From contig CM007991.1 of the NCBI GenBank assembly GCA_002189035.1, forward strand, positions 2,976,001-3,040,000: 64,000 nucleotides of DNA. The letters are read 5' to 3'. Positions 1 through 11,029 of the stretch are shown piece after piece. The notes below the pieces were generated by a model. The model was not told where the DNA came from. It made no database searches and saw only the letters and a list, made by a program, of their open reading frames with translations. Made by a program: the position numbers and the translations under genes. Each line of letters begins with the position of its first letter. Within the stretch, counting starts at the first letter, position 1. This stretch comes from Utricularia gibba. Taxonomy: Eukaryota > Streptophyta > Magnoliopsida > Lamiales > Lentibulariaceae.

Positions 1-940
1 CAAGCACATTTGAAGCATTCGATATCAACTCCCTCAAGAAAATATCTTTGTTGCTGTAAAGAGAGTTGATGATGATGTCCATGAGCCGTGACACCTCTGC
101 CTGGAACTGAAACTTCTCAGCTTCCGGGCGCAGATATCTTCCCGAGATGGATTCGGATTGCCTGCATTACACACCAACATCCGCTACAACGATCCACACT
201 CCCCGCGAATCAAAACATTTTTCAGTAGAAGTGTTGGACATATGGCTTAAGGGGCTGGATGGACAGCAACTGTCATGTCCGAAAGATTCAAGCTGAGGTT
301 TATAGAAGAGTAGGCAGTTAAGCCATGATGGAAAACGTGGCACACCCACTATTCACGTGCTGTTCCATGGAGGCCTTTATACATGATTGGTGTGAAGGAT
401 GATGGGTGTGGCTGTGAAAAAGAAGATGAACAAACAGCGTGATCACGTAGCAAGAAAACGTGAAGTCTGATTTGTTCATATTTTGTAGTGTAAGTAGCTA
501 CTGTCTTCATTGTACATTGCTGTGTAATTGTGAAAAGTTTTAGTGGATGTTCCCGTAGCCTCGAGGGTGATCGAGGCCCTGGATGTTTCCCTTTTTGGGT
601 TTTACCAGGCTAAAACATTTTGTCTGCCTTTACTTTATCATCTCACGGTGCACAGCACTGGTTTTTCAACAAGAAGTACCTCTTGACGACTTCAGAATCC
701 GTCGACAGTCCACTTGGCACACCGCCAATCCTCTCCTCCACCTTGAGCAGATCCTGTGTCGCATCCAAATCAACTTCGGCAGTGACATGCGACTTCTTAT
801 CTAAAATACCCACAAACACTTCAGCGACTAAAAAATTACCCCAAAATGCAGCGAATCAAGAACAGAAGAATACCTTGATAGGGCAAAAGAAAAAGAATGC
901 ATAGCAGTAGAAGAAGCGATGTAGTCTTCCACATGCTCAT
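1..940 (-). CDS. HSP90.7: ER-resident HSP90 (GRP94/endoplasmin), N-terminal part
   Basis: ATP-dependent chaperone of the ER lumen that folds secreted and membrane proteins such as receptor kinases. Only the first three exons lie in the window: 874-940, 680-800 and 1-161, all with GT-AG introns. The predicted start at 940 opens a hydrophobic signal peptide ([20 protein letters not shown]). Exon 2 carries the GRP94-type stretch KVEERIGG...GLSTDSEVV. Exon 3 carries [20 protein letters not shown] followed by [15 protein letters not shown], the beginning of the HSP90 ATPase domain. The order signal peptide, acidic linker, ATPase domain matches Arabidopsis SHEPHERD rather than the plastid or mitochondrial HSP90s. 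The last codons read SNASNVL where the family has SNASDAL, a change in the nucleotide pocket. The rest of the gene lies beyond the left edge. Identity is very secure; exon edges are inferred by eye. Confidence 0.93.
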
Positions 941-1070
941 TTTCACGATTGCTTCCTTCAAAGAATGACTCGCGGCGCGAATCAATTATACTGAGCTTCA
1001 GAGGATGCGACTGATAGACCAGGGATCGCCACGGTGGCGAATCCGACGGCGCGAAATGAACCTCCTACTA

Positions 1071-1089
1071 CGTGGAGTGTCCTTATTGG
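1071..1089 (-). promoter_or_regulatory. ER stress response element (ERSE) upstream of HSP90.7
   Basis: Read on the minus strand, the sequence is CCAAT, nine bases, CCACG, exactly the ERSE-I consensus. In plants this element is bound by NF-Y together with bZIP28-type factors during the unfolded protein response. It lies about 130-150 bases upstream of the HSP90.7 start codon on the same strand, which is the expected place and supports the ER identity of the gene. No functional test is possible from sequence. Confidence 0.8.
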
Positions 1090-1115
1090 ATGACCGAGCA
1101 TGGTACGGCGTGGAC

Positions 1116-1128
1116 TTCTGGAACCTTC
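1116..1128 (-). promoter_or_regulatory. Heat-shock element upstream of HSP90.7
   Basis: Three alternating pentamer cores without mismatch (GAA, two bases, TTC, two bases, GAA on minus) form a perfect three-unit heat-shock factor site, 27 bases further upstream than the ERSE. The two sites suggest joint control by heat and ER stress. Confidence 0.7.
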
Positions 1129-1338
1129 GCAGGACCTGGACTGGGATCCGGTTTATCGTGAGTCGTTATCCACTTGCAAATTTACAAGTTTGTCTGAGAA
1201 CATTCCAGTTGATCGCAACTTGAGCAGCTGAATGAGGGCGATGCAAACAAGGGGATTCACCCTGATCGGAGTTTTTTGGCGAAGACAAGATGAGATGCCA
1301 TTGGTAAGAACTAGGCACACGTTTTCCGAATGACATAT

Positions 1339-1841
1339 TCAGTGTGGCAGCCGCACAGAAACTCTATCTTGCGGTTGTTTCAGGTGGAGCTGTGAAACTC
1401 TCAAGGAACTACTCGCGCCAGGCCAGGATAATGAGCTGCGGCCAGCGCAGGGTGGAGTGTGCTTGCCGGTTTCCATCGTTTCTGGGGTCGGCGTAACTCT
1501 CTGTTTTTTTATTTGAACGGGGCTGGATGCTGCTTCAACGATGGGGGATACCAGAACCTCCATGAGATGCTTGAACCCCAAGGATCATGATCAATCAACT
1601 GAGGCAAACTTGATATCATTGCTACCAATTCAGGCGAACTCAAGGTGTCTTCGACATTCCTGAAAACCATCTTACCAGAAATGTGTGATACGGGTCTTGT
1701 CTTGTTGTTGCTATTATCTGTGAATGCAGGACAGGGGAGAACCAGCATTACACGTTGCCAATGCTCCTCTCTCAGACTGCTGCGTTCTAACCCCTCTGTT
1801 CCAGCTTCATCGGGTGATTTGCTTTTAGCATCTGAACACAT
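1339..1841 (-). CDS. Hypothetical protein, frame broken once
   Basis: I do not recognise this gene. A start at 1841 (MCSDAKSKSPDEAG...) opens a frame that runs through a polar region, an SSPELVAMISSLPQL segment and IDHDPWG. It then changes frame at the C4 run 1576-1579 and continues as FKHLMEVLVSPIVEAASS to a stop near 1339. Adding one base to that run joins the two halves into about 167 residues, the same type of break seen in many neighbours. No domain or membrane segment is visible. Upstream exons may exist in 1850-2350. It could equally be a non-coding transcript or chance open frame, so treat it as tentative. Confidence 0.3.
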
Positions 1842-2741
1842 TATTGTTGTAACATATCCACTTCCATGTGGTGCCACATTATTGTTGCACCAAAACAACA
1901 CAAGTTCAGAGCCACGGCCAGGGAAGGGCTAGTTCTACGCAGCCCAGTTCATGAACATGAGACCTTACCATCATTCACACAAGTACAAAAAAAGCTCATG
2001 GATTTTCCTTGGAAAAACTATTTTCCCTGTTTCAGAAAACACAAATTTCTCACGGCAACTCACGATTACTCCACAAATTCAGCGTCAGGCCTCGAAAAGT
2101 TCAGGTATCAACAAGAAAAGACACCCAATATTACTTTCTCGAAATCACAAGGAACCGTACTCGTGAGAAATACCGAACGCAGTGATGGTTATAACAACCT
2201 TAATCGAACCGACTCCGCCTTGATCGGTGCTTCTTCCGGGCGTATAACGAGGAGGAGGATATGGAGATCCCGCGAAACTTTTCGAAATCAAATCGGGATA
2301 AATCTAATCGCCTTATTGTCGCAACAATCGCCTGGGTACTGATAGAAAAGGTTTACGCAGTCGGAGGAAAGTCGAGCTAAATGTTGGCGAGGATGGAGAT
2401 ACGGCGTGAATTCCGATGAAGGTCGTTTATTTCCCGCCTGTCGCTTAATTTATATTACACCCTTCAATTTTCGTTTATTTCCACCTGCACCCCTGGTGAG
2501 ACAAAACTGGGCTTTGGATGTAGTGGGCCAGAGGCTCAAATTGACTGCATTTTCCCAATATGCGCGTTTTAATCAACATTGAGCCCAAAATACTGAAGCT
2601 CATTTGTTTTTTAAGGTCCTTATATTTATTCAATTAATAATTTCTGGAGAAACAAGTCACAACTAATCGATCTCCTTTCTGGGAAGGAATCTTCGTCCCC
2701 GACGCGTCGCCGAATTGGTTTGATCGCCGATCATCTGAAAG
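1842..2741. other. Intergenic, 5' flank of FREE1
   Basis: An open frame on plus (about 1866-2342) has no recognisable protein features and is interrupted by low-complexity stretches. From about 2440 the sequence is AT-rich and looks like promoter and 5' leader of FREE1. No repeat or RNA gene was seen. Confidence 0.5.
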
Positions 2742-5468
2742 ATGTACAACGCCGATTACTCCTCCGTGCCGTACCATCAGCCACCGCGTTATCCGGAAAC
2801 GCAGAATCTGAACAAGACTCCGGGGAATCCGTTTACCATGTGCCGCCTTCTTACGCATCTGCACCGCCCTTTTCCCCGACCGGCCATACTCCTTATACTC
2901 CTCCCTCTGCGGATTATACTGCACCTTATCAGGCTAATTCACCGGTATACGGTTCCTTTTCGGCTCCAGCAGATCCGCAGCCGACTGCGCCTTCGTTCTC
3001 CCAGCCTCAACCACCGTATTCTTTTCCTCAATTCGAAGCACATGGAAACTATCAGACTCCATTCCAACCCCAATCTTCGCCTCAATTCTCGCCCTATGCT
3101 CCGGCGCCTGATCAGACAGCGCCTAGTTACCTTCCAAACCCCGAACCCAACATCGCTCCAAGTTACGGTACTGTTCAGTCTTCTTCTCCCTATACTGGAT
3201 TTCCCAAACCGTATGAGACGCAATACGAGAGTCAGGACAGTCGTGGTAGATCGGATATGTATGCCGACACGTATAGTGGTTATGGAAGTGATCTTGCACA
3301 TGGGAATAGTGAAGGGATTTATGCTTATAGAGGTGCTTCTGAGCCATACGGTGCGAGGGGAACAGCTTCAAAGTCTTCAACTTGGTCAGGATTTGATGAT
3401 TTTGGCCGGCCAATCGGGTACTCCTCCCCTTCGGTAAAAGAAGGATCGTCTAATTCTGGCTTGAAGGTCGTGAGGGCAGTACCAAAGGCAGAATCGCAAC
3501 AGGACGCAAAGAGTGGGGTACAAAAGTTTAGGGTAAAGTTGCTTGCTGAAAGTGCAGGCCAGAGCACCATGGATGTCCTATGCCAGGTTCCCATTAACTA
3601 TGAAACTCAAATTTTTTCGCTTTTTTCCAGTGCTGTTAGTTTGTAGAAAAGAAACCAATGGAATTCGTACACGTTTTACATCTTTGTTGAGCAATTATGA
3701 CTGACGTTATCCTTTTGGAGTGATGACAGATTGGCTTGGATGGAATTCGTATGCTTGACCCAAGTACTGGAAGGACCTTGAGGATCTATCTTCTTGATTC
3801 AATAACCAGATGCGAGGTATAATTTTACTTTGTCAAGAATTTACTTCAGCTTCTTCTTTGGTGATGCTGGATGTATTCAGTTATTCTCTTTTTTGCTTGT
3901 TTACACGGATGCAGGCTATTGAGTCTTCGACATTTGCCTTCTGGTCAAAAAGTACTGTAGACATTGAAGCAAGGCGTATTAGGTTGCAGTCTAATAGTTA
4001 CACCACGAGGACCATTTTGGACATGGTCACCGCAGCAATTGCACAGGTTGATTTTTGTTGGTTATAGTGATTCACCATTAATGTGGGTGGAGCACAGGGA
4101 AAATTGCACAGATTAATTTTTTTCCGGTGAAATATTGCAGTTTAAGGAGATCGGTGGAAGTAGTCAGTCCTCTGAATACGCAAAGAGTATTGAGCAGCCT
4201 CAAGAGAAAAAGAAAGGTTTTGGTGATTTCATGAATTTGATGAAGTCAATCAACGAGGAGAAGGATCACTGGGTACCTTAACTCTTTCCTTTTCGCCAAT
4301 AAACTGCTGAAATAGTTAACTTTAATACTTGGAAAAAGTTGGAATAATTTTCCTCTTTTTCATTATTTGTATTTAGTGGTTTGTGCATTGACCATTCATC
4401 TTTTAAAACTTTATCAGGTCCCTGACGAAGCAGTGTCAAAATGCACAGCTTGCAGAGCTGATTTTAGTGCTTTTAATCGGAGGGTATGCATTGTTTGATT
4501 TTGGGATGGATATAAGCGTAAACTATGTATTTTAACTAGTAATGTATTTCTGTTTTCTGGAAAATGGTTCTTGTTCTGTGTGGTGTACTGAATTATTCCC
4601 TGGTTTGTTGTTGCACCATTTCCTCTTCTCAGCATCACTGCAGGAACTGTGGGGATATTTTCTGTGACAAGTGCACTCATGGTAGGACTGCCCTTACTGC
4701 TGATGAGAATGCTCCTGTTGTTAGAGTTTGCGATCGGTGTTTGGTACGCATTGTATTCCGTTCATTTATCTTCTGTTTCTTATCTGCCCTGATTTGGATT
4801 GTTGAGAACGCGAGAACCTGAATGAATGTGTCCGCATGTCTGTGAATGTTTCCCTCTGTGGGAATTAGATGACGCTTGATCACTTACTTCTAGAATTTCC
4901 ATTTTCTCGCAGGCTGAAGTTTCTCGTCGATTAAGCAATGCTAAAGAGGCCGCAAGCCGACCAACTTCGCATCAGAGTCATGAGGAGTTGGCTAAGAAAC
5001 TACAGGTGATATATCTCCCTTCGGTTTTTTTCACATTATTTCCCGGAGGTATACGCAAACACTGTACATACTCTTTCTTGCTCGAGTAATGGGTCCAAGT
5101 GCTGTTTATTTCTCTCAGGAGGAATTGGAGAGAAACTGCAAGGTTTCATCAGGTAATTAACTCCCTTCAGTTAACGAGTCCCATGTCCAAGTTATACCAG
5201 TTCCTCTTTTCCCTCGGTGGCCAAACCATTCCCCATTTATTTCCAGGCTCCCGTTCATCTACCGGTAAGCGGATGAAAGAAGTTGCCTGCCCAACTTGTA
5301 CGGTCCATCTGCAGGTGAAGTATCGTCACTCAAACCACCCGGTTTCTCTGTGCTCTCACTTCATGGTCTTCTCACCGCCCCCATGCCTTTCAGGTTCAAG
5401 TTCCAAGTTCCGGCTCTGAAACCATAGAGTGCGGCGTCTGCCAGCAGCCCTTTCTCGTCACGTCATGA
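2742..5468 (+). CDS. FREE1: FYVE-domain ESCRT component FREE1
   Basis: Plant-specific ESCRT protein that binds PI3P and ubiquitin and sorts cargo into intraluminal vesicles of multivesicular bodies. Exons: 2742-3586, 3730-3816, 3915-4046, 4141-4272, 4418-4483, 4633-4743, 4913-5005, 5119-5152, 5247-5314, 5394-5468. The first exon encodes a proline/tyrosine-rich disordered half containing PTAP (in QPTAPSF), the type of motif that contacts VPS23. A FYVE zinc finger follows, with WVPDE, RRHHCRNCG and VRVCDRC, then a coiled coil and a C-terminal CPTC...CGVC cysteine pair region ending CQQPFLVTS. The start at 2742 (MYNADYSSVPYHQPP) matches the family N-terminus, but the frame must shift by one missing base near the G4 run 2822-2825 to reach YASAPPF. 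The family assignment is very secure. Confidence 0.95.
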
Positions 5469-5892
5469 CCGCCTGCTCATCTTTCCATGATTCTTGGTCT
5501 GGCGTGGGACGCATTTCTGGGTGTGGGACATGAACTTATATGCTTGCGTATCTCTGCTATGGATTCTCAATAAGGTGTAAAGTAAATGCTTAACATTGGA
5601 GTTTGTCGTGTTCTGGTTTCTTCTTGTAGTACGGAGATGCATTCTGCCAGAAAACAGGGATGAAGCTCGACCACGTGATTGATTTCTGTCACCTGGGAAC
5701 ACCCACTTGGCACCGTATCGCATCGTGTGGGTTCAGTAAACTGCTCGTGGGTCAAAAAATCTATTCTCTCTGTTTGAGGGCATAACCATGGCTTCCATTG
5801 GGAACGAGGCACTCGGAGAAGACGACACAGAGTGAGTGTTTGTTATTGGGGATTAGAACTAGACAACTCTCTCTACAATGGCTTCCATTGCT
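5469..5892. other. Convergent 3' flanks of FREE1 and the bZIP gene
   Basis: About 420 bases between two stop codons facing each other. It contains no convincing coding frame; it presumably holds both 3' untranslated regions and terminators. Confidence 0.5.
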
Positions 5893-6488
5893 CTAGAATG
5901 GGGCTGTTAGAGTCCTGCACAGCTTCTTCTGCTTCTCCAGAGCTTCCACTCGCATCTGCCAAGACCGGGTGTTTGTTTGTTAGCATCAGGTGAGAGAGAG
6001 ATCCTGAACGTGGCTATCTATCTCTCACTTGCCTTCACCAACTCCTCCTTCAGCTTCGCATTCTCCGTCGACAACCGCATCACCTGCTCCTCCAGCTCGC
6101 ACGTGTACGCCTGCCTACCACCAACATCATAACAACACATGAAACTTACTTGGTCGCAGCAGCAGCAGCAGCAGCAGCAGATATCTGCATGCGAATCATC
6201 AACCCACATTACCCTTTTTCTCGCTCTGGATCGCGCCGCTGACTCCCGGTTCTTCATCAGCCCGTTGGTTTTGCGATCACCCCCTTCGCCACACGAGGAT
6301 TTTGGGGAGCCCCACAGGGCTACACCCTGTGAACCTTCCGGGGCGCAGTATGACGCAGAGGGCGCGGGATGAGAAGGGATCAAGTACGGCCATCCGCGAT
6401 CCATCTGTGCCGCTGTCCCTTTTGAGGTACAGCAGCCAGGTTGATATAGTGCTGGGGGTGATTGCTTTAAGGGCTTCCTCTGGATCAT
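5893..6488 (-). CDS. FD-like group A bZIP transcription factor
   Basis: Small bZIP factor, about 138 residues, of the type that partners FT-like florigens through 14-3-3 proteins. Exons 6213-6488, 6033-6110 and 5893-5955. The basic region NRESAARSRARKR is followed by the zipper AYTCELEEQVMRLSTENAKL. Choosing the donor after AGG at 6213 keeps the canonical nine residues between basic-region Arg and first zipper Leu. The last exon ends LCRTLTAPF, the C-terminal SAP motif whose Thr/Ser is phosphorylated for 14-3-3 binding. Joining the zipper to that motif in frame requires a GC-AG intron (donor AAG|GCAAGT at 6033/6032). The N-terminal part is short and cysteine/proline rich; an upstream exon cannot be excluded. 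Whether it is FD itself or a close relative is unknown. Confidence 0.85.
6157..6180 (+). repeat. (CAG)n microsatellite in bZIP intron 1
   Basis: Eight CAG-type units inside the first intron of the FD-like gene; read through on minus they would give a run of cysteines, which is not part of the mature protein. Confidence 0.85.
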
Positions 6489-6909
6489 CTTATAAGGTTA
6501 ATACGTAGCACCACCAACAGTCGTACTTTGGAGACCACCTAATGCACCCGTATGAGCCCGGCCGGTCATATAGTTTCTAAGAGTTGAATGGTGTTCTTAT
6601 TGTGAATAGAGTAGCATCCGCATGTAGCAGGAGTACACAAAAATGAAGCAAAATGTAGGCAAAATTCCAGAGCCATATAAAGTGACAAGCCCCAGTTCAC
6701 GATTCAAATCCCAGCGATGAATCCAAAGAATCCAGGAGAGCAAAAAGCAGTAGCACAAAAATGTGCTATCTTTATTCTTTCTCAAGTCACGAACTATTAT
6801 TATTGGTATTCCTGTTGTCATCACTGTCCTCCAGATGCTTCCTGAAAATGAGCAGTTTTCATAAGCAAGGGTGATTACCTTACAAACACAAGTAAGCGAA
6901 ACTTACAGT
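6489..6909. other. Intergenic between bZIP and LARP1
   Basis: About 420 bases: promoter side of the bZIP gene and 3' flank of LARP1, both on minus. A hydrophobic open frame at 6597-6824 on minus has no family features and is probably chance. Confidence 0.45.
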
Positions 6910-8945
6910 TTAGACCTCAACAGAGTCAGCCTCCCTCACTGCAGACGCAACAGAACTAGTTCTGTATTGTGGAACAGATGGTAGTAGCCATTTGTTCCAC
7001 ACGTCGCGGCGTCTCACTTTATCGCCCTGCCAAAGTTGAACCTTACTCAATATACAGTTGAGGTAGTTCCCTGATAAAAGCTATGTAAAACCAACCAACC
7101 AACCAACCTGTACTTCCACAGTATTTGAAAATGCCAAGGACTCCAGTATCAATGAAATATCACTGGTCAACCTTTCGACCTGAGAACAAATCACGACACA
7201 AATCTCAGAAATGGGCTTGACACATTACATGAATTCTATCCCTGTGTTTACCCAAGTACCATAGTGCATCTACACTTGTGCATTTGCTATTAACTGAACA
7301 ACCCAGTCTCAGTAAGTTAAGAATTTTATTTGACAACAACTGGGATGAAAGCAAAGGGGCAGATGAAACTCACTTGACGAAAGGAAGCAATTAAAGTTAT
7401 AGGCACCCAACCATTATCATCCATCTTTGACCTCAAGAATGGATCCTTGATCAAATTTTCATCACTGTATTGGACAAAACGTTGCTAGGCAAGAATAGTG
7501 ACGGATAAACGGGACTGCAGGTGAATTACACTGAAAATAAAAAATAGAGAGCTACCTGAAGTAGTAATCTATTTGATTGACAATCATGGTCATTAAAGTT
7601 GGATCATTGGAAGGAACAGGCATCGGGGCTGCTGGAGGTGGTCTGAGGGCCATAGGTGACAACGCCGGAGAATAAATAAAGGAACTTGTATCTGATGACC
7701 AGAAAAAAAAGTTTCATTAAGTGAAAACACAAGATTTCTATGAAGCAAGCAGTCTCACCAGACTTACCAAAGCCCATTTGTGGGAAAATGGGTATGGGGG
7801 TGATGCTGGTGGAAAAAAGGATGCACCGGCTGCAATTGGGGGAGTCACAAATCTCACAGCAGGATTCAAATATGGCGGGATAAAAAAAACATCTCTGCGA
7901 TCCTGATCCCGTATGCCCTGATGATTGCTATGGTTCTGTCCTTCACCACGCGGTCGAGGTCCATAATTAACCCTTCTTGAAGAATTCCGATGAGGAGAAT
8001 TATCAAGCACGGGTGGGATATACTGGTATTGTACTCCAGGAAATGGAGGTGGTGCTTGAGCTAGGTGTCGACTAACAATCGTATGAGAAGGGCCCCTTCC
8101 TGAAGAAGTGATTCCAGCACTGTTTCCAGTGACACCACTATGGTTCCTCGACCTCTGCCTATGGTGGTTGGGCACAGATTTGGGATGGCTGACTGTGACA
8201 CCTTGCCCCTGAGATGAAGCAGAACCCCATCAAAGACAAAAATAGATAAAGCAAATAACCAGTGCGCATTAACTAAACATAAAATAAAATTTATATCCAA
8301 GATTTAGTTTTTGAAAGAGAATCATATGCTTTATAGAAGATAGAAAGATGTAGAAACACAACCACCATCAATTCTATAACAGGATTTGCAATTGCAACGA
8401 AACATGATTTGTGAGCAAAAGGAAATCTAGCATTGAAATGTACATAGCCCAGAATCCAAGCAAACGGGAAAACATGTGCATTGTGGTTGAAGCACCACAC
8501 AGTGCAATCAAAGCGCCTATCCAGGATTCAGATAACCATAAATTTGTACCCAAAATTCAACCTTTAATCCCCAAGATTTGTTAAACCCTTTTACGGAATG
8601 CAAACATAACGAAATGACATATTGCATTAAAAACACCGATGACGGATTGGGTGAAATCTTAACCGGCGACGGAGAGTCTGATCCATCACGGATTGGTCTC
8701 GCGGATTCACCGGGTGATCTCGGCACAGGCCTGGTGGACTCGGAAAGAGCGGGCCAAGAGACTGCAGCACCCATCACCGAACCCCCATCAGAGACCCCGT
8801 TCGATGGACGGCTCCAGGCGCTTCTCCTGGGAGGGGCCGCATTCACATCATCATTAACATCTGAATTCTCAGGCCGAGCCTCTACTCCGGAACTCGAATG
8901 ATCAGAATCCCCGGCAGCGGGCGTCTCATCACCCAGCGTAGACAT
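6910..8945 (-). CDS. LARP1: La-related protein 1 (LARP1 family)
   Basis: RNA-binding protein of the LARP1 family, which acts on mRNA stability and translation of 5'TOP-type messages. Six exons: 8637-8945, 7768-8208, 7556-7691, 7464... down to 7374, 7108-7179 and 6910-7026. Exon 1 has the plant LARP1 signature WSRPSNG...VMGAAVSWPALSE. Exon 2 is a disordered Arg/His/Pro-rich linker. Exons 3-5 hold the La motif, starting IVNQIDYYFSDENLIKDPFL and continuing KMDDNGWVPITLIASFRQV, then LESLAFSNTVEVQ. The protein ends soon after RRRDVWNKWLLP, so there is no DM15 region, as in short plant members. To join exon 2 to exon 3 in frame one extra base is needed near the G5 run 7796-7800, giving a PIFPQMGF reading. 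The identity is secure despite that break. Confidence 0.93.
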
Positions 8946-10121
8946 CGATGGAGTTTGACGGATTCTGAAAAAAATAGGGACCAGAAACACCTAACCACAA
9001 ACCAATGAAGCTCCAGCGCAGTGAGTCATCCCTGCTCAAGCCGCCTCTTGTGGGCAGCCAATTCCAAAATCTCGTGACTACAAACACGGAATCTACGCAC
9101 TGCCCATCAACCCCATACAAAAATACGTAATGCTGATCGGCAAAGAGCGCAGAAATCGGCGATCAAGAAATATTCTCAGGGCGCTTCTTCTGAAAGCTAG
9201 CCCTTGGATCCCAAGTGCAGCCAGCTTTTTTCTATTTTATTATACGGAAGGAAGGCTTCATCCTCCCATGTAAATGACTCTTTTACCCCTATACTCCTCC
9301 CTAATCCCATACTAGTTGATTCCAATTTAAAAATACCAATGAAATAATATTTTTCGACCATTAAATTTTTTTAATTAAAAAATACTTAAACATAACTAGC
9401 GATAATTACAAAAATTGAGAAACAATTCATCCTATGTAATTTTCTAAAATATTTATTGTACTATTCATTCATACGAACTAAATACTATAAAAACCTAAAT
9501 ATATTAGAATGCGACATACAACAAGATGATCTTTATAGTTATTTTTATATTTGTTGACATTGTGTAATAGCGTGTGAAATATCGAATAATATTAATATAA
9601 TAATATTGTAATCAAATAAAATCCAAATAACCTATATTCTAATATAAATATCAAGGGATCTTGATTAAATTTGAAAGATAAATATTTAAGATTTAAAAAT
9701 AATATCTAATATATATATATATATATATATATTAATTCATTAATGTATTTTTTTTCTTGCGTTAATTAGGATAATTTTGGGGATTTACTTGCCACGTGGG
9801 ACGAAGGAGACCCGCGGCAACGTGGCACAGCACTACTATTGGAAAGGTAGATTCCCTGGAATATGCTCTCGTACGAAGACGAGCGCATTAAATGTGGATG
9901 TCATTAACCTTAATCACGTCCTAAGCCGCCCTGCTTAATTGGTAACCTCCTATCAGGATTTAGATTAGATTCGGATAATCGATGTATTAGGAAATAAATA
10001 AATTTGGATATTATTAATAACCTCCATCCCCATCGGCTCCGGCCCCAACAGCGAACCAGATATGCAGACGGAGGCGAGGAACTGAAGACGCTTGCCTCAA
10101 AATCGTTCTCCAGAGACCGCC
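8946..10121. other. AT-rich divergent intergenic region
   Basis: Upstream region shared by LARP1 (minus) and the SEC14-like gene (plus). Roughly 9240-9780 is strongly AT-rich with no coding frame. A G-box (CCACGTGG, 9792-9799) and nearby CACGTGG/AACGTGG cores sit about 320 bases before the plus-strand gene. Confidence 0.6.
9709..9732. repeat. (AT)n microsatellite
   Basis: About twelve uninterrupted AT units in the AT-rich spacer between LARP1 and the SEC14-like gene. Confidence 0.9.
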
Positions 10122-10911
10122 ATGTCCGCCCTTCTACAGGTTTCCGAGCAGCAAAAGGTTATCCGGAATCTGCAGATATTCAAGATTCAGGGTGTGGATA
10201 AGCAGCGGCGCCCCGTTCTCCGCATCATCGGGAAGTTCTTCCCCGGTAGTCGTTCTTTTCTTTTTTGGTTATCTTGGATGATAACGCGAAACTGTTACGC
10301 CAAGGCTTGTTTTCTGATATGTACGGTTGTTGTGTAGCAGCAGTTGTGAGTGTCGATGCTTTGAACAAGTATTTGGAAGCGGAGATTTACCCATCTCTGA
10401 ATGGGCGGCCGTTTTCCGTTTTGTACGTGCACACCGCCGTGAAGAGGGGGGAGAACTTCCCTGGCGTATCGGGGTTGAAGTCCATATATGACGCCGTTCC
10501 CGCGGAGATCAGGGAGAATGTGGCGGTGATCTATTTTCTCCACCCAGGTCTCCGATCCCGTCTCTACCTCGCCACCCTCGGCCGCATCCTCTTCTCCGGC
10601 AGCGGGTAAGTTTCGCTAAGATCGGCATCATCATCTAGCGCTCAAACTGAATCAAGTCAGTCATATCTATCTTCTCAATCAACAGACTGTACGCGAAGCT
10701 GAAATACGTGAACAGATTAGACTTGCTGTGGGCGAAGCTGATCAGGGACGAGATCGAGATGCCGGAATTCGTATGGGAATTCGACGAGGCGATGGATTGG
10801 CGTTGCCCCACGACGATGGATTTCGAGGAGGAGGAGAGCAGTCATCCCAGCAATGTATACGCATCCCCAAGCCTCGACTACTGCAGAGCTTCCGCGAGGT
10901 GCATTGCATAG
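10122..10911 (+). CDS. SEC14/CRAL-TRIO-like cytosolic protein
   Basis: Small divergent CRAL-TRIO domain protein of the Arabidopsis At4g35750 type; family members are thought to bind lipids, but the ligand is unknown. Exons 10122-10245, 10338-10605 and 10686-10911, about 205 residues. Visible conserved stretches are LQIFKIQGVDKQRRPVLRII, KFFP, the core YLEAEIYPSLNGRPFSVLYV, FPGVSGLKSIYDAVP, VIYFLHPGLRSRLYLATLG and FSG-LYAKLKYVNRLDLLW. The C-terminus is acidic and ends RASARCIA, as in the family. The start at 10122 (MSALLQVSEQQK) is preferred over an upstream in-frame Met because of family length. It converges on the pseudouridine synthase gene with only 118 bases between stop codons. Confidence 0.88.
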
Positions 10912-11029
10912 ACTAGTTAGTATTAGGCCAGATCCCTTGTAAAAGAAACCAGCTGCAACAATAATCTCACTTGTCAATATGGCATACAGTCTATTTCTTC
11001 CTGAATTCAAGTCAGTTTCTCAAAAAAGC

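Noticed and set aside
1866-2342. Plus-strand open frame of about 158 codons upstream of FREE1
   Set aside because: No family features, uneven composition, and it lies in the FREE1 upstream flank; probably chance.
6139-6372. Polyglutamine-coding frame on plus
   Set aside because: It is the antisense of an intronic CAG repeat and the bZIP exon, not a gene.
9240-9780. AT-rich block as a matrix attachment region or origin
   Set aside because: AT richness alone is common in plant spacers; no specific motif supports it.
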